Part shown: positions 56,944-64,000 of the stretch, piece after piece
Layout: each line of letters starts with the position of its first letter
How positions within the stretch are numbered: position 1 is the first letter of the stretch
Source: CAVYUC01 sp963783085
GTDB lineage: Bacteria; Bacteroidota; Bacteroidia; Bacteroidales; Prolixibacteraceae
DNA length: 64,000 nucleotides
Direction: 5' to 3'
NCBI GenBank assembly: GCA_963783085.1
Contig: CAWAMJ010000020.1
Location: forward strand, 1-64,000
Translations under genes and position numbers: made by a program
The notes under the pieces: generated by a model
Told to the model about the DNA's origin: nothing
The model's database searches: none
The model's input: the letters and a program-made list of their open reading frames with translations, nothing else

Positions 56944-59824
56944 TCAGATGTTTGATAAAAACGTTGATAAATTGATTTCGCGCGGGAGGTCCAGTTTTTT
57001 CCGAACGCGATACCGGCTGATTTCCACGCCGCGGTCGGTAATATTTTGCAAAGCTGCAATTTCTTTGGATGTCAAATTCATCCGGATATACGCACAAAGG
57101 CGCATTTCCCGGGGAGACAACTGAGGATATTTTTCTTTCAGCCGTTTAAAGAAGTCATTGTGTACTTCATCAAAGTATGTTTCGAAAACCTGGTTTTGTT
57201 GCTTATTATCAATTTCCTTATCAATTTTTCTGTTTAAGGTCGACAGCTTCGTTTTCAACTGTTTGTCGTTTGCAGTATGGTGTAACCGATGCAGCTCGTC
57301 TTTTAATTTCACCAAAAATTTGTTCTTTTGGATAATACTCATGGTTTGATTCGCAAGTTCTTTATCGCGGTGAATCATTTCACCCTGCTAGTTTTTCATT
57401 TCTGAGCCTGATGATCTCTTTTTCGGCTATCAGCGCCTGGTGCTGAAAACGTTCTTCTTTTTCTTTTAGCTGCGCCTGATGTTTTTGTGCCTCCCTTTGC
57501 TGAGTTATTTCCATCCGGTGCAATACAAACCGAACCGTAAGAAAGACGAACAGGATGAAAAGGAACAGGTAGGAATAAACTGCCATTTTTGAACGATACC
57601 AGGGTGGCATCACTTTAAATTTAATTGATGCTGGCGCACTTTCAATTCCGTAAACATTTCTTGCTTTAATTTTGAAGACGTAAGTTCCTTCGCCCAGATT
57701 GGTAAAATCTTTATAACTGTTACTGGTCCATTGCGACCAGTCATCGTCGAAATTTTCCAGAAAATAGCTAAATGCAAGTTGTTGCTGATTTTCGTAAAAC
57801 GGAGCTGCATAATGGAAACGAAATGCATTTTTTTTGTATGGAAACTTTAATTCCACATCAAATTTTTTACCGGAAAGCAGCAATGTAGAATCAATGTAAG
57901 GTAATTCCACCTTGGTTATGAATGATTTAAATGGCTGGGAATATGATTTTGCAACTTTACTGGAGTAATGGGCAAAACCATTGTCGAGGCCAATAAAAAC
58001 GTGATCGTTGTTATAGGGATAAATAAATTCAAATTCATTAACATATTTACCATCCAGTTGGCGAAATGGCGAAGTGATTTTGGTGTACGTTAAATCTTCA
58101 TTTAAACGAAAAACCCCCGATTCATTATCCGCAATGAACCAGATATTTCCGGTTTTGTCGGTTTCCAGCGTTTTTAACCGGCCGTCAAAATTGAACAGCG
58201 AATTTAATTTCTCCGCCTTTACAAACTTGTCAGAACCTGCTTTGTATTCATAAATTCCATCAATGGTGGAAATATAAGGCCGGTTGTGCAAACTGAAAAG
58301 GATATTTTGTTCGTTGGATGGAAGGCCATTTGCCGATGTATACAATTTGTAATTTGCCACACTGTCAAGTTCCGGGTCAAGAACGATTTTGAACACTCCT
58401 TTGCCGCCGTGGCTCATCCAGACAACGCCGGTTGAATCCTGCATTAAATTCCGGCTCGATTCGTTAAAGCCTTTTACATCTTTAAAAAACTCCCATCCGT
58501 TTTCACTCCTTTTCAGCAATTGTAAACCTGTGTAATGCCCACCCAAAAGCAAATCGGGATGCCCCTGTAAATTGATAAAATTCCAGCCTCCTTCTTTTGC
58601 ACTTATTTTTTTGGCTTTGTTGCCTTCAATGATAAAAGATCCCAGATTATGTCCGCAAATTAGTTGTCCGTTGAATTCGTTCAGCGACCATACCTGCCCG
58701 GTCGTGTTCTCTACCAGACTGAACTTTTCATTATTCCGAGAAAAGTTGCTGAATGATTTTACAAACAGTCCCTGATTGGTTCCCAAATAAAGTTTATCAT
58801 CAAAAATCCGGGCACAGTAGCCGGTACCGATTCCCTGATTGTCTGAAATGTAACTGACCGGAGAATTGATTTCTATATAATCGATGCCGTTATCGAGGCC
58901 CAGCCACAGGTTTTCACTGTTGTCGGTAAAAAGGCTCAAAACCGTATTGTTTTGTAACCCCTGATTTCTGTTGATATGTTGCAATACCTCGCCATCGGCG
59001 TTTGAAATTATGATTCCGTTCAGGATAGTACCGAATACGAAATTGTTTCCCAGTATTTTCGTTGCGCTGAACAGCTTGTATTTCTCAATCATTTCATTCG
59101 CAGGAGTATCCCATTTTTCCAGCCGGCCATTTTCAAATTTATAAACGCCGTTTCTGCTGGTGCCAATTAGTAGATGGTTATCCCGGATTTCAAGTATGGC
59201 CCATATTTCCTTATCTTTTAATTCACCTGCCCATGGTACTTCGCCAACCATACCGTTGATGTATTCAAATAATCCTGTTCCCGGTTCATGCAGAAATAAC
59301 CGGCCATTCACGTTGAACGAAAAATGAAACCTTTTTCGGGGTTTTATAATTTTAATTTTATTGTTTTGCAACAGGAAGAGATAATTAAATGACTGAAATA
59401 CGATTCCCTGCGGAATTTCATAAATTTTCCAGACTTCATCGAAATCAGATATTTCCTTTGGCAGCAAATGACGTAAGCTGTGAAAAACGAATTTTCCGGT
59501 TGCATCTTCGTCTACAATGCCAAAATCATTGAAAAGGCCTGCATAAATATTATTCTGGCTGTCGATGCAAATCGCCCGAACCGGAGACAATCGGGAAACA
59601 CGAATCAAATCCCAGTGCAACCCGTCGAAACGTATGATGCCGTCGTTGTTGGCAAAATACATAAAGCCATTTTTATCCTGCGCGATTCCCCAATTTTGCG
59701 TACCTGCATTATAAACTGTTTTTGTGTAGTTATAAATGTAAGGTGTACCAATTGTTTTTACCTGGCCGGCAACATTTAATGAAAGTGCGCTAAGAATAAA
59801 TAAGAAAACTCTATACACTTGCAA
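56944..59824 (-). pseudogene. Propeller/Y_Y_Y regulator with LuxR-type DNA-binding end, frameshifted
   Basis: Piece one (57380-59824): signal peptide, many two-component-type propeller blades (about 30-650), a Y_Y_Y domain (FRFHYAAPFYENQQQLAFSY), a membrane helix (MAVYSYLFLFILFVFLTVRF) and a coiled coil. Piece two (56944-57378): the cytoplasmic end with a LuxR helix-turn-helix (LSPREMRLCAYIRMNLTSKE, then RGVEISRYRVRKKL). They join after KLAG if one G of the run at 57383-57385 is removed. Such one-component proteins bind a glycan in the periplasm and switch on the neighbouring SusC operon. No histidine kinase domain is present. Confidence 0.85.
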
Positions 59825-60160
59825 TCTCCTGGTTTTTAAGCGTTCCTACAAAAGTTAACCAAACGAATGAGATAATTAATTATTATACCAAAGAAAACCA
59901 AAATATTTATAGTTTTCGTAAACTTTGGTAAATGAAAAAATGACAGCCCCGCCAGATGAAAGTAGCATTTCGCGCTGTCTATTTTCCTTTTTTACTAAAA
60001 AGTGTAATAAAGGCAGTGGGTAAAAAATTTCCCATTCACCTCAACATTTCTTCTACAACAAAAACATGAATTTGACTTAATAGCTTAGCTATCAATGTGT
60101 TTTAATTTTTGGCATAGGTTTTTCCAAGGTAGTCACGTATAACCATTAAAATTAATTGTC
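59825..60160. other. Divergent 336-bp gap
   Basis: AT-rich region between the regulator and the small gene at 60161. It holds a perfect 13-bp palindrome ATAGCTTAGCTAT near 60083 and a -24-like TGGCATAGGTTTTTCC near 60112. No gene is seen. Confidence 0.35.
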
Positions 60161-60310
60161 ATGAGAGGAATCCTTTATATTATAGCAATCATCCTTGTGA
60201 TAGGGTGGCTATTCGGTTTTTTTGTTTATTCAGCAGGGGGACTTATTCATATTCTCCTGGTACTGGCAGTTATATCAATTTTGATTTCCCTGATTAGTGG
60301 GAGGTATTAA
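60161..60310 (+). CDS. Lmo0937-family small membrane protein
   Basis: 49 residues with two membrane helices (about 4-22 and 28-45). It starts MRGILYIIAIILVIGWLFGF and ends in LISGRY, the usual family pattern with a glycine-rich turn (SAGGLIHILL). The family is widespread and of unknown function, often linked to stress. It lies 15 bases before the HPF-like gene on the same strand. Confidence 0.85.
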   Translation: MRGILYIIAIILVIGWLFGFFVYSAGGLIHILLVLAVISILISLISGRY

Positions 60311-60325
60311 AAAGCAGAGATTTTT

Positions 60326-60652
60326 ATGAAGAAAACAATTGAAACAGTAAATTTTGAAGCGGCTCGGGAACTTGTGGACTATGTGAACGATCTTTTTGAC
60401 ACGTTGCCAAAGTATCATAATCAAATACTCTCAGCCGATATTTTTCTGAAACAACACAGCGGCGAATCGCTGGCAGAAAAAGAGGCTGAAATTAAAGTGT
60501 ATTTACCCGGGCACGAAGTTTTTTCGAGCGCTAAAGGCGAAAATTTTCAGGAGGCTGCGAACCTCGTGCTTTCAAAGGTAAAACGGCAACTGTTGAGTTT
60601 AAAAGAAAAAGACCGGGACAAACATCAGCCCCGCCCCGACAAACCACAATAA
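60326..60652 (+). CDS. HPF/RaiA-type ribosome-associated protein
   Basis: 108 residues. The fold pattern fits the sigma-54 modulation/S30AE family: N-terminal helix (FEAARELVDYVNDLFDTLPK), beta strands (SADIFLKQHSGE, EAEIKVYLPGHEVFSS) and a C-terminal helix (FQEAANLVLSKVKRQLLSLK). The final tail is charged. It would bind resting 30S subunits or form hibernating ribosomes. Divergent from the main hpf copies, so it is probably an additional, stress-linked copy. Next to the small membrane gene. Confidence 0.8.
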   Translation: MKKTIETVNFEAARELVDYVNDLFDTLPKYHNQILSADIFLKQHSGESLAEKEAEIKVYLPGHEVFSSAKGENFQEAANLVLSKVKRQLLSLKEKDRDKHQPRPDKPQ

Positions 60653-60662
60653 TTTTGTTGAA

Positions 60663-63600
60663 CTATGTTTCTTCAGCCGGCTTTTTCCGTTTATCGAGCC
60701 AGTAATAGACAATTGGCAGTACCATTAACGTTAGTAACGTCGATGTTATCAGTCCGCCAATAACGACTGTAGCCAAAGGCCGCTGGACTTCGGAACCCGG
60801 GCCGGTGTTGAATGCCATGGGAATAAAACCGAGGCTCGCCACCAGTGCGGTCATTAGCACAGGGCGCAATCGATCGGCAGAACCATCCACTACCAGCTTT
60901 TTCAGATCGCCTCTTTTGCTTTTCCGAAGTTCATTGATATGATCAACCAGTACAATTCCATTTAAAACCGCCACGCCGAACAATGCTACAAAACCAATAC
61001 TTGCAGAAACAGATAAATACATTCCGCGAATCCAAAGGAGAAAAACCCCTCCGGATAAAGCAAAAGGCAGGTTCAGCAAGATGAGTATGGCATATTTCAT
61101 TTTACCGAAATTGAGGTACATGAGCCCGATAATTATGAAAATAGAGAGCGGGACTACCAGAAGGAGATGTCGCATAGCCCGGCGCTGGTTTTCAAATGTT
61201 CCGCCGTAACTGACGAAATATCCTGAAGGAATGTTCGCGTGTGAATTGATTTGTTCTTCCAACCCGGCTACATATGTTCCCAAATCAATGTTTTTAATGT
61301 TAATCCCGACGATTAAACGGCGCCACCCGTTTTCTCGCTGAATTTCGCGCGGGCCTTCCTGCAAATCGATGTTGGTTACCTGTTTCAAAGGTACGAAATC
61401 ACCATTTGGGAGGTGCACCGGGACGTTTTGAATTTCGTTCAACTGGTTTCTGATGTCCTCCGGATAACGGACAACAATATCGAACCTGCGCTGGCCTTCG
61501 TAAACCTGTCCGGCTTCCTGTCCGCCAATTCCGGCTTCAATTACTTTTTGAACATCGTCGACATTCAAACCAAAGGATGCCACAGCTTCCCGATCGATTT
61601 CGATGGTCAGGTAAGGCTGTCCGACTGTTTGTTCCACGTAAAAATTATCGGTTCCTTCCAAATTCGGCAGCAGCGCCAGTATTCTATCGCCAATCTGACT
61701 AAGCATGTCCAAATCTTCACCATAAATTTTTACTGCTAAATCAGATTTTACACCGCTTGTAAGTTCATCCACGCGCATGGCAATGGGCTGTGTAAAATTG
61801 TAAGCCAGTCCGGGCTCTGTTTGCAGGTACGGTTCAATTTGGGCGATGATATCTTCTTTTGTCACTCCTTTTCGCCATTCACCGGTGGGTTTCAAAATAA
61901 TCCAAACGTCGGTCTGGTGAACACCCATCCAGTCGTTGGCAAGATCTGACCGGCCGGTTTTCGGGACCACCGTCTGAATTTCAGGAATATTTTCGGTTAA
62001 TTTTCCGGCCAGCCAGTTCGCATTTTCAATCGATTCATTGAGGGTAACTGATGGCATTCGCACCTGTTCAACCAGGATAGAACCTTCGTCGAGCTCAGGA
62101 ATAAATTCCGTTCCCAGGTGCGCCATGACAAATAATGACGCTGCAAAAAGCAACCCTGCGGTGGTAATAACAAACCAGCGCCGGTCCATATATTTCGAGA
62201 GCGAACGGATGTAAAAGGGCCGCAACCAGTTGATCAGATAGTTTTTACGGACTTTCACGCCTTTCCGGAATACAATTGCCGCCATTGCAGGCACAAAAAT
62301 CAGCGCCAGCAGCAACGAACCAAAAACTGCCGCGGCAACTGTTATTGCCATCGGGCGGAAAAGAATCCCTTCCATACCGCTGAAAGTCATAATCGGAACG
62401 TAAACCATTAATATAATAAGCACTCCAAAAAAGATGGGGCGAACCACCTCCTGTGCCGACTTCCGGATAATTTCATCCTTGTTTTTGCCTTTTCCTTTTT
62501 GCAGGCCGTGAACGATGTTTTCTACCATTACCACCGAACCGTCGACCACCATTCCGAAGTCGATGGCGCCCAAACTCATCAGGTTGGCGGCAAGACCAAA
62601 TTCACGCATCCCGATAAATGCAAACAGCATGGACAGCGGGATTACCAACGCAACTATAATAGCCCCTGAGATTTCGCCGAGCAGCAGCAACAAAACGGCA
62701 ACAACCAAAAATCCACCTTCAATAAGGTTTGTTGAAAGCGTACCGGTTGTCCTGTCAATCAAATCCGACTGGTCGTAAAACTTTACGATTTGAACGCCTT
62801 CGGGCAGGTTTTGGTTAATGTTGTTGATCCGGTCTTCAATGGCCGATATTACTTCCCGGCCGTTTCCGCCGCGGAGCATCATTATAATACCCGTAACAAC
62901 TTCGCCTTCCCCATTTTGGGTGACTCCTCCCTGCCTGATTTGCGTACCGGTTTCAACATCGGCAACATCGCGCACAAAAACCGGTTTATTGTCAATATTG
63001 GTTACAATAATGTTTTTGATGTCGTCGATTTTGTTAATCTGGCCAAATCCCCTGATAATGTATTGTTCCCTGTTGTGCTCGAGGAAATTTCCTCCCGAAA
63101 CGCTGTTGTTGTTCGAAATGGCGTCGAAAACATCGGAAATGCCAATGCCGAACATTCGCAACCTTCCGGGCAGCACAATAACGTTGTATTGTTTTACAAA
63201 CCCACCGAATGAATTAATTTCGGTAACCCCCCTTACTGTTTTCAACTGCGGAACAATCAGCCAGTCCTGAATTTCGCGCAATTCGGTCAGGGAATAATTT
63301 TCGCCTTTTACCACATATTGGTATATCTCTCCCAGAGCTGTTGTAATTGGCCCCAACTGCGGACTGGAAACACCGGGCGGAAGTTCGTCGCCAATAGATT
63401 GCAGCCGTTGGCTCACCATCTGGCGTGCAAAATAAATGTCGGTGCCTTCGTCGAATTCAACGGTAATTGCGGATAACCCGAACTGCGAAATCGACCGGAC
63501 TTCGGCAACATCGGGCAGGCCGTTCATTGCAGTTTCAATGGGATAACTCACCAGTTTTTCAACATCGAAAGGCGAATACCTGCCTGCTTTTGTAATCACT

Positions 63601-63743
63601 AAAACCTGCACGGGAGTAACATCGGGGAGCGAATTGATAGGCAGGCGGACCAGTGAAAAATAACCGGCAACCGCCATGAGCACGACCAATGAAAGCGCTA
63701 CATATTTTTGCCTGACACTAAAATTGATGATTTGATTTAACAT
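60663..63743 (-). CDS. Heavy-metal RND efflux pump inner-membrane subunit, CzcA-like
   Basis: 1,026 residues, twelve membrane helices with two large periplasmic loops. The helix-4 motif reads GAIDFGMVVDGSVVMVENI (about residue 400-415). The D-F-G-x2-V-D-G form is that of CzcA-type pumps for divalent metals such as zinc, cobalt or cadmium; monovalent CusA pumps carry a different motif there. It works with an adaptor and outer-membrane channel. The adaptor gene lies directly upstream on the same strand; the stop of the adaptor is 20 bases before the start here. Substrate stays an inference. Confidence 0.93.
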   Translation of the reverse strand: MLNQIINFSVRQKYVALSLVVLMAVAGYFSLVRLPINSLPDVTPVQVLVITKAGRYSPFDVEKLVSYPIETAMNGLPDVAEVRSISQFGLSAITVEFDEGTDIYFARQMVSQRLQSIGDELPPGVSSPQLGPITTALGEIYQYVVKGENYSLTELREIQDWLIVPQLKTVRGVTEINSFGGFVKQYNVIVLPGRLRMFGIGISDVFDAISNNNSVSGGNFLEHNREQYIIRGFGQINKIDDIKNIIVTNIDNKPVFVRDVADVETGTQIRQGGVTQNGEGEVVTGIIMMLRGGNGREVISAIEDRINNINQNLPEGVQIVKFYDQSDLIDRTTGTLSTNLIEGGFLVVAVLLLLLGEISGAIIVALVIPLSMLFAFIGMREFGLAANLMSLGAIDFGMVVDGSVVMVENIVHGLQKGKGKNKDEIIRKSAQEVVRPIFFGVLIILMVYVPIMTFSGMEGILFRPMAITVAAAVFGSLLLALIFVPAMAAIVFRKGVKVRKNYLINWLRPFYIRSLSKYMDRRWFVITTAGLLFAASLFVMAHLGTEFIPELDEGSILVEQVRMPSVTLNESIENANWLAGKLTENIPEIQTVVPKTGRSDLANDWMGVHQTDVWIILKPTGEWRKGVTKEDIIAQIEPYLQTEPGLAYNFTQPIAMRVDELTSGVKSDLAVKIYGEDLDMLSQIGDRILALLPNLEGTDNFYVEQTVGQPYLTIEIDREAVASFGLNVDDVQKVIEAGIGGQEAGQVYEGQRRFDIVVRYPEDIRNQLNEIQNVPVHLPNGDFVPLKQVTNIDLQEGPREIQRENGWRRLIVGINIKNIDLGTYVAGLEEQINSHANIPSGYFVSYGGTFENQRRAMRHLLLVVPLSIFIIIGLMYLNFGKMKYAILILLNLPFALSGGVFLLWIRGMYLSVSASIGFVALFGVAVLNGIVLVDHINELRKSKRGDLKKLVVDGSADRLRPVLMTALVASLGFIPMAFNTGPGSEVQRPLATVVIGGLITSTLLTLMVLPIVYYWLDKRKKPAEET

Positions 63744-63763
63744 TTTTTCGCTGATTTTCAGGA

Positions 63764-64000
63764 TTATTCTTCAGAAATTACATTAAACCGGGAAAGCGCT
63801 TTAAGGCTGAAAACATTTGATTTTGCAACTTCTTCGTCATTTTTTAATCCGCTGCCAACGAAAATGTACCTGTCCCTGATTTCCGCCACACCAATAGGTC
63901 GCTTTTCAAAAACGCCGGCGCCTTTTGCTATGAAAACAACCGGCTGGTTTCCGTCGTAAGTGAGCGCTTCTTCCGGAATGGAAATAATCTCTTTTTGAGA
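63764..64000 (-). CDS. Membrane fusion adaptor (CusB/HlyD type), C-terminal part
   Basis: Only the last 78 residues are in the window; the gene runs off its right end. It reads IISIPEEALTYDGNQPVVFI, IGVAEIRDRYIFVGSGLKND and LKALSRFNVISEE, the C-terminal beta domain typical of RND adaptors. It is the first gene of the pump operon as seen here. Confidence 0.85.
   Translation of the reverse strand, partial: SQKEIISIPEEALTYDGNQPVVFIAKGAGVFEKRPIGVAEIRDRYIFVGSGLKNDEEVAKSNVFSLKALSRFNVISEE

Noticed and set aside
56849..57097. Minus-strand 82-residue frame overlapping the end of the locus regulator
   Set aside because: It overlaps the real helix-turn-helix region in another frame and has no features of its own.
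60112..60127. Sigma-54 promoter before the Lmo0937-like gene
   Set aside because: The -24 part (TGGCA) is good but the -12 position reads TTTTC in place of TTTGC, so support is too weak.
63764..64000. Assignment of the pump to copper/silver (CusAB)
   Set aside because: The helix-4 motif of the pump is of the D-F-G divalent type, so a copper assignment is not supported.

Overview
The window reads as a chromosomal segment of a Bacteroidota bacterium, most likely of the marine/sediment Marinilabiliales-Prolixibacteraceae type. That placement is an inference from SusC/SusD pairs, FecR/ECF-sigma pairs, a type IX secretion (T9SS) C-terminal sorting domain, a Y_Y_Y-propeller regulator, TAnnTTTG promoter boxes and many C-terminal phenylalanine envelope proteins. 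No rRNA, tRNA or CRISPR array was seen.

Layout. 1-3751: a decayed SusC gene, an intact FecR anti-sigma factor and an ECF sigma factor, all on the minus strand. 4043-8873: an orphan gene, then a 3.5-kb tandem array of seven 182-bp modules separated by six longer spacers in a short-short-long order that occurs twice. 8874-13756: a membrane protein, response regulator and kinase operon, a secreted rubrerythrin-like gene under a matching promoter, and a frameshifted U32 family gene. 14609-25433: sugar isomerase-like protein, acyl-CoA synthetase-like protein, a coiled-coil gene with a good sigma-54 promoter beside an NtrC-type regulator and hybrid kinase, a DUF4143 ATPase, a family 9 glycosyltransferase and atpC. 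25455-30460: atpD, a polyprenyl synthetase and an RND exporter. 31040-37562: a cluster of mostly unrecognised envelope genes behind a membrane-bound LuxR-type regulator, with signs of local duplication. 37606-41350: a large repeat-built T9SS cargo gene with two frameshifts. 41351-45850: accessory DNA with a MITE, truncated PIN and PQQ-propeller genes, a secreted isoaspartyl methyltransferase and small repeats. 46051-59824: a beta-glucan utilisation locus (GH16, GH3, surface lipoprotein, SusD, SusC, regulator). 60161-64000: a tiny membrane protein, an HPF-like protein and a heavy-metal RND efflux pump with part of its adaptor.

The regulatory signals are unusually readable. The two-component operon at 8874 and the rubrerythrin-like gene at 11524 share three TTAAG-type boxes 11 bp apart, placed at the same distance from the -7 box. 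The coiled-coil gene at 17534 has a -24/-12 promoter with two 15-bp palindromes upstream, and a third copy of the palindrome lies upstream of the kinase gene.

Caution: several genes (U32, LuxR-type regulator, GH3, locus regulator, T9SS cargo protein) carry a single one-base indel, mostly in a homopolymer. This could be real decay or sequence error. The SusC, PIN and PQQ genes look truly decayed or deleted. All positions, spacings and motifs were read by eye.
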